This document shows positions 27,050 through 35,911 of a DNA stretch of 44,743 nt, in pieces. A program made the translations under genes and the position numbers. Each line of letters starts with the position of its first letter. Within the stretch, counting starts at the first letter, position 1. The stretch comes from Bacteroidota bacterium (GTDB lineage: Bacteria > Bacteroidota > Bacteroidia > Bacteroidales > Lentimicrobiaceae), in the NCBI GenBank assembly GCA_023441805.1, contig JAEZNO010000033.1, positions 1-44,743 of the forward strand, given 5' to 3'. The notes under the pieces are model-generated. The model was not told the origin of the DNA, made no database searches, and saw only the letters and a program-made list of their open reading frames with translations.

Positions 27050-29425
27050 GTGAGTAATTTAATTGTGAAACAAATTGGTTCGTCAATAAAATTGTTGTTG
27101 AAGAAGCTTGGATTATTGCTGAAATATTTATTCTCAGTACCTTTTTTCGCTAAGAAATGGTGGCAAAAGGTGTTAGTTCGTACAGTACAATTACTTTTGA
27201 TACTATTACTTATTATTGTTGCAATCGATGTTAATTTCCTATGGCTCTTTGGCCAATCTCCTGATATTAGGGATCTTAAAGAACCGGATATTAATATTGC
27301 TTCTGAACTATATTCAGCCGACAGTATTTTGATTGGTAAATATTACATTGAGAATAGAATCCCGGTTGAATTCCATGAACTTTCACCACTTTTAATTAAT
27401 ACTCTTCTTGCCGCTGAAGATATCAGATTTTACAAGCACAATGGAATTGATATTAAAGCCACTATGGCAGCAATCTGGAGTACTGCAAAAGGTGACAAGC
27501 GTGGTGGAAGTACCATAACTCAACAACTTGTTAAGAACTTATACAAAACAAGACATAAGAATAAAAAAGGCCTCCTTGGCAAAATCAAAGGGGTTAATAT
27601 TTTTGTAGATAAATCAAAAGAATGGATAAATGCATTAAAATTGGAATTTTTCTACTCTAAAGAAGAAATCCTTACAATGTATCTTAATACTGTTGATTTT
27701 GGTAGCCATTCCTTTGGGATAAAAGCTGCTTCAATAACATTTTTTAATAAGCGACCTGCAGAATTAACTGCAGAAGAAGCAGCATTGATTATTGGTTTGT
27801 TAAAAGCCCCAACTTATTATAGTCCTGTTTTGAATAAAGAAAATTCTCTCAGAAGAAGAAATAATATATTAGCTCAAATGGGCAAATACGGGTTTTTGAA
27901 AGAAAAGGAGACTGATTCACTACAAAATATACCAATTTGTCTTAAGTTCAGACAGCCTGTTCCTGATCAAACTGATGCAACATACTTCAAGGATGCTGTT
28001 GCAAGAAGTCTTCAAGCTTGGAGTAAAGAATCAGGATATAATATATACACTGATGGTCTAAAAATATACACTACTATCGATTCAAAACTTCAGGCACATG
28101 CTGAATCAGCAGTTAAAAAACACATGACTCGTCTGCAGAAAAAGTTTTTTGAACATTGGCAAGGTAAAAATCCCTGGGTCGATAGTAAAGGCAATGAAAT
28201 TAAAGGGTTTATTGAAGATTTGGTTAAAGAAACCAAGGTTTATAAGAATTTGAAGGAAAAATATGGCAATAACGAAGATTCAATCAATTATTACCTGAAT
28301 CTTCCTCACGAAATGAAGATTTTCAAGTGGAATGGAATACCCGATACTGTATTAAGTTCAATTGATTCAATTAAATACTACCGCCACTTATTGAACACCG
28401 GATTTGTGAGCATTGATCCGTCAAATAGCTTCATTAAAGCTTGGGTTGGTGGTATCGATTATAAATTCTTCCAATACGACCACATTAATCAGTCGAAACG
28501 TCAGCCGGGGTCATTGTTCAAGGCGTTTGTATATGCAGCTGCTTTTGAATCAGGATTAGGTCCGTGTGAAATGCGCTCCGATCAACCAGTGACTATAAAT
28601 TATATTGAAAATAGTAAAGATAAGTCGTGGTCACCACATAATGCAAACTGGGAATTTACATATCATAATGTGACTTTGAAAAATGCATTTGCCAGATCTA
28701 TAAATACCGTGGCAGTTCAATTAACTAAAGAATTAGGGTGGAATAAAGTGATTGAAATGGCACACAGGATGGGAATTACATCAGAGCTTCGGAATGTTCC
28801 GTCAGTATGTCTTGGTTCAAGTGATGTAAGCCTGCTTGAAATGGTGAATGCTTACTGTGTGTTCTTAAACAAAGGGTTGTTAAATGATCCTGTCTTTGTG
28901 ACAAAAATCACTGATCGTGAAGGGAGAGTATTATACCAATATCAGCCGGAAGCAAAGAGGATACTGGATGAGGAAACTGCTTATCTTATGACATTTATGT
29001 TAAGGGCGGGATTAACAGAAAGAGGTGGTACAACACAGGGTTTATGGGAATACGACCTGTTCAAGTACGATACTGATTTTGGTGGTAAAACCGGAACTTC
29101 ATCCAATTTCTCCGACGGGTGGTTCATAGGCATTTCACCCAGGTTGGTATCTGGTGTTTGGGTAGGAGGAGAGCACAGAAACATAAGGTTCAGGACCTCA
29201 CAATTGGGTGAAGGATTAAGGACTGCATTACCCACTTTTGGGTATTTTATGGAAAATGTGCTTCACGATGAATCATTGAAAAAATACAGAGGAAAATTCG
29301 ATAAGCCAAATATAAACATCAGAAAAGAATACAATTGCATCTCACCGGTGTATGAGAATGATACCATTAACACAGATGATGTGGAACCTGTTGACAGTCT
29401 GATCATTGAGCCTATCCCAATATAA
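27050..29425 (+). CDS. Class A penicillin-binding protein (PBP1A type)
   Basis: The 791-residue bifunctional enzyme polymerises and cross-links peptidoglycan. It has a cytoplasmic N-terminus, one membrane helix (about 42-66) and a GT51 glycosyltransferase domain. That domain carries catalytic E123 in LLAAEDIRFYKHNG and GGSTITQQLVKNLYKTR (152-168). The transpeptidase domain has the active serine S488 in PGSLFK (SXXK) and KTGTSS near 685. The start codon is GTG at 27050; no better in-frame ATG lies upstream of the membrane helix. The gene is transcribed alone, divergent from the TPR gene. Confidence 0.93.
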   Translation: MSNLIVKQIGSSIKLLLKKLGLLLKYLFSVPFFAKKWWQKVLVRTVQLLLILLLIIVAIDVNFLWLFGQSPDIRDLKEPDINIASELYSADSILIGKYYIENRIPVEFHELSPLLINTLLAAEDIRFYKHNGIDIKATMAAIWSTAKGDKRGGSTITQQLVKNLYKTRHKNKKGLLGKIKGVNIFVDKSKEWINALKLEFFYSKEEILTMYLNTVDFGSHSFGIKAASITFFNKRPAELTAEEAALIIGLLKAPTYYSPVLNKENSLRRRNNILAQMGKYGFLKEKETDSLQNIPICLKFRQPVPDQTDATYFKDAVARSLQAWSKESGYNIYTDGLKIYTTIDSKLQAHAESAVKKHMTRLQKKFFEHWQGKNPWVDSKGNEIKGFIEDLVKETKVYKNLKEKYGNNEDSINYYLNLPHEMKIFKWNGIPDTVLSSIDSIKYYRHLLNTGFVSIDPSNSFIKAWVGGIDYKFFQYDHINQSKRQPGSLFKAFVYAAAFESGLGPCEMRSDQPVTINYIENSKDKSWSPHNANWEFTYHNVTLKNAFARSINTVAVQLTKELGWNKVIEMAHRMGITSELRNVPSVCLGSSDVSLLEMVNAYCVFLNKGLLNDPVFVTKITDREGRVLYQYQPEAKRILDEETAYLMTFMLRAGLTERGGTTQGLWEYDLFKYDTDFGGKTGTSSNFSDGWFIGISPRLVSGVWVGGEHRNIRFRTSQLGEGLRTALPTFGYFMENVLHDESLKKYRGKFDKPNINIRKEYNCISPVYENDTINTDDVEPVDSLIIEPIPI

Positions 29426-29504
29426 GGTAGGCAATAATTGTCTTTTTGAAGAGTTATCCGCTTTTCGGTTCAATAATTAAAAGTGCATAATCCTAAGATC
29501 AGAC

Positions 29505-29541
29505 GTTGAAATTTAATAATTTTATTAGTGAGGATTTCAAC
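29505..29541 (+). repeat. Inverted repeat upstream of the SlyD-type FKBP gene
   Basis: GTTGAAAT (29505-29512) and ATTTCAAC (29534-29541) form a perfect 8-bp stem across a 21-base AT-rich loop, 47 bases before the start codon. No T-run follows, so it is not a typical terminator. Confidence 0.3.
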
Positions 29542-29588
29542 AATCGAAGGAAATGCCTGTTGTTTAATAATAATTTAAATTTACATCA

Positions 29589-30095
29589 ATGACTATTTCA
29601 GAAAACAAAGTAGTGTCACTGACCTACGAGCTACGGGTTGACGATAACATGGACGAAACAATTGATTCGGCAGATGCATCATCACCATTAATGTTCATCT
29701 TTGGAACCGGTAGTATGTTACCCAAGTTTGAATCAAATCTCAAGAATTTAAAACTGAATGACAGCTTTGCATTCACTCTTGAACCTGAGGATGCTTATGG
29801 ACAATTAATTGATGAAGCAATTGTTGATCTGCCAATTGAAATTTTTAAAATAGATGGAAAATTGGATCATAATATGCTCACTGTTGGTAACCTGGTGCCA
29901 ATGCAAGACAATGAAGGCCACCCTTTGGAAGGAAAAATAGTTGAAGTTAGCAGTGATCATGTTAAAATGGACTTTAATCATCCTCTTGCAGGTAAAAAAC
30001 TGCATTTTACAGGCCAAATTATTGACCTTAGGGATGCTACTGAAGAGGAATTAAATCATGGTCATGTACATGGACCTCATGGTCATCACCACTAA
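29589..30095 (+). CDS. slyD: SlyD-type FKBP peptidyl-prolyl isomerase
   Basis: The 168-residue protein has the split FKBP domain (about 5-70 and 130-150) with an inserted flap domain (about 70-125), as in SlyD. PLMFIFGTGSMLPKFE and FNHPLAGKKLHFTG are recognisable SlyD segments. It ends in a histidine-rich tail (HGHVHGPHGHHH), which in SlyD binds nickel and other metals. No signal peptide is seen, so it acts in the cytoplasm as a folding catalyst and chaperone. It is a single gene with a strong shared terminator immediately downstream. Confidence 0.9.
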   Translation: MTISENKVVSLTYELRVDDNMDETIDSADASSPLMFIFGTGSMLPKFESNLKNLKLNDSFAFTLEPEDAYGQLIDEAIVDLPIEIFKIDGKLDHNMLTVGNLVPMQDNEGHPLEGKIVEVSSDHVKMDFNHPLAGKKLHFTGQIIDLRDATEEELNHGHVHGPHGHHH

Positions 30096-30117
30096 TAACT
30101 ATAAATGATAATTCTCT

Positions 30118-30147
30118 AAAAAGGCTGTCAAGGGATGGCCTTTTTTT
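30118..30147. terminator. Bidirectional intrinsic terminator between slyD and the RsmI-like gene
   Basis: AAAAAGGCTGTC (30118-30129) pairs with GATGGCCTTTTT (30134-30145) with two wobble pairs, loop AAGG, and seven Ts follow. The A-run on the other side makes it usable from the minus strand too, for the convergent methylase gene. The same core AAGGCTGTC appears in the terminator at 44429. Confidence 0.85.
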
Positions 30148-30856
30148 ACATGATCAAATATACAGTCGGGTTCTTGCTGGGATCATGATTTTGGCGTTTC
30201 CATTCTTTTATAGTCCTTGTTGCGATAGCCTCTGTTGGAAGTGAAATGTTCGTTGCTATACATAACAACATATCGTCATGGCATACTTCAAGGATTGACT
30301 CTATCATTTGCTTGTTTCTGTAAGGTGCCTCAATGAAAATATGGGTATGTTGTTGCCTGTTGGATTGTTTAGTTAAATCCCTGAGTTTTTGTTTTCTCTC
30401 ATTTGGTTTTACCGGTAGGTAGCCATGAAAGGTAAACGCTTGCCCGTTTAAACCCGAAGCCATAAGTGCCATTATTATTGATGAAGGACCAATCAAGGGT
30501 ACAACTCGGATATTCTTTTGATGAGCTATTCTGACAATTGAACTACCAGGATCGGCTACTGCGGGTACCCCGGCTTCAGATAATAATCCAATTGACATAC
30601 CCTTTTCAGCTTCTTCGAGAAATCCGGAGTATTCTTCAGGAAGAGTATGCTCATTTAATACGTAGAAAATGACTTCCTCAAAGTTCCTCTTGTAACCATA
30701 ACTTCTTAAAAACCTGCGGGCAGTTCTAAGCTCTTCTACAATAAAAACATTCAAATTATTGATAATAGTGAAATTGCTATTTGGCAATACTAACTCTGGA
30801 GAAGTATCTCCCAAAGGTGTTGGTAGCAAATAAAGCACTCCTTTTTGTGGTCGCAT
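30146..30856 (-). CDS. RsmI-like SAM-dependent methyltransferase (tetrapyrrole methylase fold)
   Basis: The 236-residue protein carries the RsmI-type pattern: LYLLPTPLGD near the N-terminus, VEELRTARRFL, LLSEAGVPAVADPG (93-106) and VPLIGPSSIIMALMASG. RsmI 2'-O-methylates C1402 of 16S rRNA. This is a shorter relative, common in Bacteroidota, that lacks the usual C-terminal extension, so the exact target is inferred. It lies 23 bases after the PLP dehydratase gene on the same strand and is probably the last gene of a three-gene unit with the phosphatase. Its 3' end overlaps the shared terminator. Confidence 0.8.
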   Translation of the reverse strand: MRPQKGVLYLLPTPLGDTSPELVLPNSNFTIINNLNVFIVEELRTARRFLRSYGYKRNFEEVIFYVLNEHTLPEEYSGFLEEAEKGMSIGLLSEAGVPAVADPGSSIVRIAHQKNIRVVPLIGPSSIIMALMASGLNGQAFTFHGYLPVKPNERKQKLRDLTKQSNRQQHTHIFIEAPYRNKQMIESILEVCHDDMLLCIATNISLPTEAIATRTIKEWKRQNHDPSKNPTVYLIM

Positions 30857-30879
30857 TTAGTTATTAGCATTAGATGATT

Positions 30880-31842
30880 TTAGAAAGGAAGATTATCAAG
30901 ATCTACATTCCCTCCTGATATTATGATTCCAACTCTTTTTCCTGAAAAAACATCTTTATTGTTAAGTACAACAGCTAATGGGACAGCAGACGAAGGTTCA
31001 ATAATCATCTTCATACGTTCCCAAACAAGTCGCATTGCAGCGATAATTTCAGTGTCGGAAACAGTCATTATTGAATGAACATGATCTAAAATGATCTGAA
31101 AAGTAATTGACCCTAATGAGGTCAATAATCCATCTGCCAATGTCGATGGTGCAATTGAAGGTATGAGTGTCTTCGATTGGAATGACCTGAAGGCATCATC
31201 TGCACCAGAGGGTTCGGCAGCTATTACTTTAAGATTGTCATTGCCAAAATAATGTGCTGAAAGGGCAGTACCGCTCAATAATCCACCGCCACCCACAGGC
31301 GACATTATTATCTGTAGATTTTCAACCTGGTTTAACAGTTCCATAGCTACAGTTGCTTGTCCGGCTATAATTCTGACATCATTATACGGATGTATTTCAT
31401 GTGCACCGGTTTCACCTATAACCTCTTCCAATGATTCTTCTCTATCTTGGAGTGTAGGTTTGCAAAATCGTATAATACCACCGTAATTTTCAACTGCTTT
31501 TATTTTGATTTTATTGGCATTTTCAGGCATTACTATATAAGCCTTAGTATTTCTTAAGTCGGCGGCCATAGCTAATGCAGCAGCATGATTACCTGAGGAG
31601 TGGGTTGCGACCCCATAATTAAGCTCTTCTGTATCAAGGCTAAATATAGCATTAGTAGCCCCACGTGACTTAAAAACACCAGCCTTTTGGAAATTCTCAC
31701 ATTTAAAAAAGATAGAACATCCGGCAATTTTATTTATAGCAGTACTGGAGAGGACAGGTGTGATATGTAGCCAAGGCTTAATACGGTTGGCAGCCTGTTC
31801 TATTTGAGCAGAACCTGGAATGTCATCAATTTTTCTGGACAT
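30880..31842 (-). CDS. Threonine/serine dehydratase or serine racemase-like PLP enzyme
   Basis: The 320-residue fold-type II PLP protein has lysine K58 in FKSRGATNA, SSGNHAAAL (82-90), GGGGLLSG (184-191) and a C-terminal SGGNVDL. There is no ACT domain, so it matches catabolic threonine/serine dehydratases and serine racemases rather than biosynthetic IlvA. It would form a 2-oxoacid plus ammonia, or interconvert L- and D-serine, in the cytoplasm. Its start overlaps the end of the phosphatase gene by 17 bases, indicating translational coupling. Sequence alone does not separate dehydratase from racemase. Confidence 0.85.
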   Translation of the reverse strand: MSRKIDDIPGSAQIEQAANRIKPWLHITPVLSSTAINKIAGCSIFFKCENFQKAGVFKSRGATNAIFSLDTEELNYGVATHSSGNHAAALAMAADLRNTKAYIVMPENANKIKIKAVENYGGIIRFCKPTLQDREESLEEVIGETGAHEIHPYNDVRIIAGQATVAMELLNQVENLQIIMSPVGGGGLLSGTALSAHYFGNDNLKVIAAEPSGADDAFRSFQSKTLIPSIAPSTLADGLLTSLGSITFQIILDHVHSIMTVSDTEIIAAMRLVWERMKMIIEPSSAVPLAVVLNNKDVFSGKRVGIIISGGNVDLDNLPF

Positions 31843-32296
31843 CCTTTATCAAATCAACTATTTTATCGGTTGCTTTATCAAGCAAATTAAAAGTTTCAAC
31901 GAAATGTTCATGTTTGCCATAATATGGATCAGGAACAGATTCATTGCTTCCCGGTTTTAATACATTCATTATGAATTCAACTTTCTCAAGATCTTTGCTG
32001 CATCGTGCATGAGATGCTACCATCTTGTAATTGCTATTATCCATGACATAAATCTTGTCGAAATGGTCAAAATAGGAAGGGTGAAAGAGCCTTGCTTTCT
32101 GATAAGTGATATCTATGTCATGTTTAGATGCGACCTCGATAGCTCTGTAATCAGGTTGACAACCCAAATGTTCATACTCGAACCCACAAGAGTCGACGGT
32201 AGCCTGCAAATTATGTCTTTTGATCTTAGTCTTGAGTAATCCTTCAGCAATAGGCGACCTACAGATATTTCCCAGACATACCATAAGAATATTCAT
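31826..32296 (-). CDS. Low-molecular-weight protein-tyrosine phosphatase family
   Basis: From the ATG at 32296 the protein has 156 residues and begins MNILMVCLGNICRSPIAEGLL. It contains the C-X5-R phosphate loop with nucleophile C7 and R13, followed by the general-acid aspartate in VPDPYYG near residue 125. I chose this ATG over an in-frame TTG nine bases upstream because the family normally starts just before the catalytic loop. Such enzymes dephosphorylate tyrosine, or in relatives arginine, in the cytoplasm. It heads the unit phosphatase - PLP dehydratase - RsmI-like methylase, downstream of the dnaA terminator. Confidence 0.9.
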   Translation of the reverse strand: MNILMVCLGNICRSPIAEGLLKTKIKRHNLQATVDSCGFEYEHLGCQPDYRAIEVASKHDIDITYQKARLFHPSYFDHFDKIYVMDNSNYKMVASHARCSKDLEKVEFIMNVLKPGSNESVPDPYYGKHEHFVETFNLLDKATDKIVDLIKDVQKN

Positions 32297-32320
32297 GATG
32301 TGCAATTTTAAAATTCTCAG

Positions 32321-32420
32321 TTGTTAATTGCCCCACTAAAAATTACTTCCCGATTTACAAATCAGGCAATCAAAAAAATAGGCAATAACAAAATAGCATT
32401 GCTATTTTGTTAATTGCCCC
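32321..32420. repeat. Direct repeat of TTGTTAATTGCCCC between dnaA and the phosphatase gene
   Basis: TTGTTAATTGCCCC occurs at 32321-32334 and again at 32407-32420. The match extends to 20 bases with one mismatch (followed by A/T then CTAAA). The right copy is part of the dnaA terminator stem. The left copy lies in the presumed leader of the phosphatase gene. Confidence 0.6.
32371..32418 (-). terminator. Intrinsic terminator of dnaA
   Basis: On the minus strand GGCAATTAACAAAATAGCA pairs with TGCTATTTTGTTATTGCC, about 18 bp with one bulged base and an almost absent loop. TATTTTTTTG follows. It lies about 40 bases after the dnaA stop codon. Confidence 0.8.
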
Positions 32421-32460
32421 TCTAAATTATTGATTGCTAAGATAGAAAATTTTCTACTTC

Positions 32461-33897
32461 CTAAATTTTTATTTTTTTCTCAATTTCTTCAGCACAATTT
32501 CTAAACTCTTTGTCAGTCTCTATCAGGTTTGAGACTGTCCGACAAGCATGTAGAACAGTTGCATGATCTTTTTGTCCACATTGCATTCCGATAGTAGCAA
32601 GTGAAGATTTAGTATGTTTCTTTGAGAAGAACATTGCTAACTGTCTTGCCTGCACAATTTCACGCTTTCTGGTTTTTGAGTTAAGACTCTCTAACTGGAT
32701 GTTGAAATAGTCACAAATGATCTTTTGTATATAGTCTATTGATACCTCGCGCATTGAGTTCTTGACATACTTATCAATCATTTGGCGGGCAAGCTCAATA
32801 GTGATAGCTTTTTTATTCAGTGATGACTGCGCCATCAAGGAAGTCAATGCTCCTTCTAATTCTCTGACGTTTGTAGTTATATTGTATGCTACGTATTCAA
32901 TTACTTCCTTAGGCATTTCTATGCCATCTTTATACAGGCGTTTATTAAGGATAGCGATACGAGTGTTCAAATCAGGTACTTGCAGATCAGCTGCCAATCC
33001 CCATTTGAATCTTGATAACAGCCGAGGTTCCATACCTTTTAACTCAACCGGTGGCTTATCACAAGTAATTACCAATTGATTTCCATTTTGGTGCAAATGG
33101 TTGAAGATATGGAAAAAGACGTCTTGTGTTTTCTCTTTTGTGGAAAGGAACTGAATATCATCTATCAGCAGAACATCAATCATCTGATAGAAATGAACAA
33201 AGTCGTTTTGATTCTTATTGATGTTTGCCTGTACAAATTGTTGAATAAACTGCTCAGCTGTTACATAAAGCACAGTTTTGTCCGGAAAATTTGATTTAAC
33301 ATGTATCCCAATAGCATGTGCAAGGTGAGTTTTACCCAGTCCGTTTGCGCTATACAGGAATAATGGATTAAAAGCAGTCTTACCGGGATTTGTTGCTACG
33401 GCATAGCCTGCGGAACGAGCTAAGCGGTTGCAATCACCTTCAATAAAGTTCTCAAAAGAATATGCCTCATTTAATTGAGAATGAACCTGAATTTTCCTAA
33501 GACCAGGAATTACAAAAGGATTAGGAATCTCCTTTGCTGACCCCTTATTAATGTCAATCGGCATTTGTACAGAAGGGTTAGTAAGTGAATTCCTGTTACT
33601 AGTCGGCACTTTAATTGTGAATGGTCCTTCAGCGTCAACAGCATTTTCCATTATGATGCTGTATTCCAAGCGTCCTGTTGGACCCAGTTCATGTTTGATA
33701 GTCTTTTTTAGTAGTACAATGTAGTGCTCTTCGAGCCATTCATAGAAAAAATGACTAGGTACCTGAATTGTAAGAACGTTGTCTTGAAGTTTGACCGGTT
33801 TAATAGGTGAAAACCATGTTTTATAACTTTGGTAGTTTATATTGTCTTTAATAATCTTAAGACAATTCTCCCAAACTTCTTGATGAACTTCTCTCAT
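32461..33897 (-). CDS. dnaA: Chromosomal replication initiator DnaA
   Basis: The 478-residue protein has domain I (about 1-85), a short linker (about 86-140), the AAA+ domain and a C-terminal DNA-binding domain. The AAA+ domain has Walker A GLGKTH (K189, T190) and Walker B VLLIDDIQF (242-250). The C-terminal signature is QKDHATVLHACRTV. It binds DnaA boxes and opens the origin. The P-loop reads SANGLGKT rather than the common GGVGLGKT, which keeps the essential GKT. It stands alone: no dnaN, recF or gyrB is adjacent, as is common in Bacteroidota. I see no DnaA-box cluster in the flanking 231 bases upstream or 164 bases downstream, so the origin is probably elsewhere. Confidence 0.96.
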   Translation of the reverse strand: MREVHQEVWENCLKIIKDNINYQSYKTWFSPIKPVKLQDNVLTIQVPSHFFYEWLEEHYIVLLKKTIKHELGPTGRLEYSIIMENAVDAEGPFTIKVPTSNRNSLTNPSVQMPIDINKGSAKEIPNPFVIPGLRKIQVHSQLNEAYSFENFIEGDCNRLARSAGYAVATNPGKTAFNPLFLYSANGLGKTHLAHAIGIHVKSNFPDKTVLYVTAEQFIQQFVQANINKNQNDFVHFYQMIDVLLIDDIQFLSTKEKTQDVFFHIFNHLHQNGNQLVITCDKPPVELKGMEPRLLSRFKWGLAADLQVPDLNTRIAILNKRLYKDGIEMPKEVIEYVAYNITTNVRELEGALTSLMAQSSLNKKAITIELARQMIDKYVKNSMREVSIDYIQKIICDYFNIQLESLNSKTRKREIVQARQLAMFFSKKHTKSSLATIGMQCGQKDHATVLHACRTVSNLIETDKEFRNCAEEIEKKIKI

Positions 33898-33963
33898 TCT
33901 ATATGCAAATAATAATTACGGTTCGTAATATTTTAAACCTATGGTCGCCTAAAAAAATAATTA

Positions 33964-33975
33964 ACAATTAATTGT
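33964..33975. promoter_or_regulatory. 12-bp palindrome upstream of dnaA
   Basis: ACAATTAATTGT is a perfect palindrome 67 bases upstream of the dnaA start codon. It could be an operator; AT-rich DNA makes chance occurrence quite possible. The remainder of 33898-34128 shows only A/T-rich sequence. Confidence 0.25.
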
Positions 33976-34128
33976 CAATAGCCTAAAGAATTTCTCCCCT
34001 TAGAATTTCTTTTCAACAAAAGTCTTTATAAAAAAGTGAAAAAAAAAGTGTTTTAGCTATTGCGTTTTCGAAAAAAAAGATGTATTGCTAAAGAGCGAGT
34101 TTTTCAGGTATGATTTGATAATCAGAAA

Positions 34129-34743
34129 CTATTCTATGCTCATATATATCAAGCGAAATTGATATAACGTGTCACATTTCGACTTTAACTTTATGGCATT
34201 ATTTCGCCTTATCTTGAAGATGATGAACGACTGTGTTTCATATCCGGTTTCAATAATCTGCCCTTCATTGTCTTTGAGGAGTTTCATTGCATCATTTATC
34301 ATTTCATATGGATACTCAAGTCGATATATCTCATTAATGGTTTTCTCAATAATCGTCGAATTTTCAATTGCGTCTCTTGCAGCTGCCTTATAGGCATTAA
34401 TCAGACCGCTGACTCCTAATTTTATCCCACCAAAATATCTTACTACCACCAATAAGCAATTTGTGAGATCAAATGATTGTAGTTGACCATAAATTGGCTT
34501 TCCTGCTGTACCAGAGGGCTCACCGTCATCGTTCATGCGCCAGCCCGATTTGTCATATCCTATTATATAGGCGTAACAATGGTGCCTTGCATCAAAGTAC
34601 TCCTTCTTTATTTCTTCTAATCGCTGTTTTACTTCGCTTTCTGTCCTTACAGGATAGCATCGGGCAATGAATTTACTTCCTTTTTCTTTATAGATTCCCT
34701 CTGAAATTTCTGTAACAGTTCTGTATGTGTCTTCAAAAAGCAT
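34129..34743 (-). CDS. YigZ / IMPACT family protein (UPF0029)
   Basis: The 204-residue protein has the N-terminal UPF0029 domain with the family signature DARHHCYAYIIG (51-62) and DDGEPSGTAGKPI (72-84). The motif LLVVVRYFGGIKLG follows, then a C-terminal DUF1949-type ferredoxin-like domain (about 135-204). Bacterial YigZ relatives are linked to translation control and their molecular function is not settled. It is transcribed separately from dnaA, 231 bases away. A minus-strand -7 box lies at 34798-34805. Confidence 0.88.
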   Translation of the reverse strand: MLFEDTYRTVTEISEGIYKEKGSKFIARCYPVRTESEVKQRLEEIKKEYFDARHHCYAYIIGYDKSGWRMNDDGEPSGTAGKPIYGQLQSFDLTNCLLVVVRYFGGIKLGVSGLINAYKAAARDAIENSTIIEKTINEIYRLEYPYEMINDAMKLLKDNEGQIIETGYETQSFIIFKIRRNNAIKLKSKCDTLYQFRLIYMSIE

Positions 34744-34797
34744 ATGATATGCTATAGATCAATAGTTTAGTCTTGACTCTGCTTTATCTTCAGCTTT

Positions 34798-34805
34798 CAA
34801 ACTTA
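34798..34805 (-). promoter_or_regulatory. -7 promoter element of the YigZ-like gene
   Basis: The minus strand reads TAAGTTTG, matching TAnnTTTG, 54 bases before the start codon. The predicted leader is about 50 bases. Confidence 0.35.
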
Positions 34806-34942
34806 GACAATTTTTCAATACTGGTATAAATGGCTTTCCTGCAAAATTTACTTCAACATTGCGTTTCATAAGTGCTTAAGATACTATGATTTATATACTG
34901 ATCATAATATTTACTGATACAACACAGGGGTTCAAATTTTCC

Positions 34943-34950
34943 TAATTTTG
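34943..34950 (+). promoter_or_regulatory. -7 promoter element (TAATTTTG) of the EamA gene
   Basis: TAATTTTG fits TAnnTTTG and ends 18 bases before the ATG at 34969, giving a leader of about 12 bases. Confidence 0.45.
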
Positions 34951-34968
34951 CAACCTTAAATTATCTAC

Positions 34969-35886
34969 ATGTTCCATAACTATACAGGAGAACTGGCAGC
35001 GTTAAGCACTGCATTTTTCTGGACTATTACAGCTTTAGCTTTCGAATCAGCCGGGAAAAAGGTAGGCTCACTTTCTGTTAACATTATCCGTCTTTGCCTG
35101 GCATTTATCTACCTTGGAATTTTTAGTTTATTTACACGTGGTGAATTCCTTCCGGCAGGTGCCAGTATGCATAATTGGATATGGTTATCAGTGTCGGGAT
35201 TAATAGGCTTTGTACTTGGTGATCTGTTTCTATTTCAGGCTTATGTAGTAATAGGAGCACGAATTTCAATGCTCATCATGTCACTTGCTCCACCTATTGC
35301 TGCAATTGCCGGATGGATGATTATGGGCGAAACAATGAATGAGCTTGGTATACTTGGCATGATACTAACATTTATCGGGATATCAATTACTATACTTGCC
35401 AAGAAGGAACCTTCAGATGATGAAAGTAGTAAGCGTATTAAATTTAGATTTAAATACCCTGTTAAAGGCATTTTATTAGCAATCGGTGGAGCAACAGGTC
35501 AGGGGCTTGGATTAGTACTAAGTAGCTATGGTATTGAAGATTACAATCCATTTGCTGCTACTCAAATAAGAGTCATAACAGGAATAATTGGCTTCATCAT
35601 TGCAGTTACCTATATGGGTTTCTGGCCCAGGGTTAATAGTGCAATTCATAATTTTTCAGCTATGAAGCGGCTGGGGGTGGGGGCTTTCTTCGGTCCATTC
35701 TTAGGAGTATCTTTCAGCTTATTGGCTGTTAAATATACTACTTCAGGAATTGCTTCAACAATCATGTCAATTGTACCAGTACTTATTATTGCGCCATCTG
35801 TGATTATAATGAAAGAGAAAATTACCTGGATTGAAGTAGTAGGGGCAATAATTGCAGTAATAGGTGTTTCAATGTTCTTTATTTAA
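34969..35886 (+). CDS. EamA / DMT-superfamily transporter
   Basis: The 305-residue protein has about ten hydrophobic helices arranged as two EamA repeats (about 6-140 and 165-305), separated by a charged loop KKEPSDDESSKRIKFRFKYP (near 146-165). DMT transporters move small metabolites across the inner membrane; the substrate cannot be predicted. It is complete, of normal length and appears monocistronic, ending 26 bases before the convergent HIT gene. Confidence 0.88.
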   Translation: MFHNYTGELAALSTAFFWTITALAFESAGKKVGSLSVNIIRLCLAFIYLGIFSLFTRGEFLPAGASMHNWIWLSVSGLIGFVLGDLFLFQAYVVIGARISMLIMSLAPPIAAIAGWMIMGETMNELGILGMILTFIGISITILAKKEPSDDESSKRIKFRFKYPVKGILLAIGGATGQGLGLVLSSYGIEDYNPFAATQIRVITGIIGFIIAVTYMGFWPRVNSAIHNFSAMKRLGVGAFFGPFLGVSFSLLAVKYTTSGIASTIMSIVPVLIIAPSVIIMKEKITWIEVVGAIIAVIGVSMFFI

Positions 35887-35911
35887 AGATACCCTCAATG
35901 ATGTGTGATAC

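Noticed and set aside
32762..33079. 105-codon plus-strand ORF inside dnaA
   Set aside because: Antisense to a certain gene, with no recognisable motifs.
33898..34128. Possible replication origin next to dnaA
   Set aside because: No cluster of TTATCCACA-like boxes or AT-rich 13-mers is visible; only one 12-bp palindrome and A/T-rich sequence.
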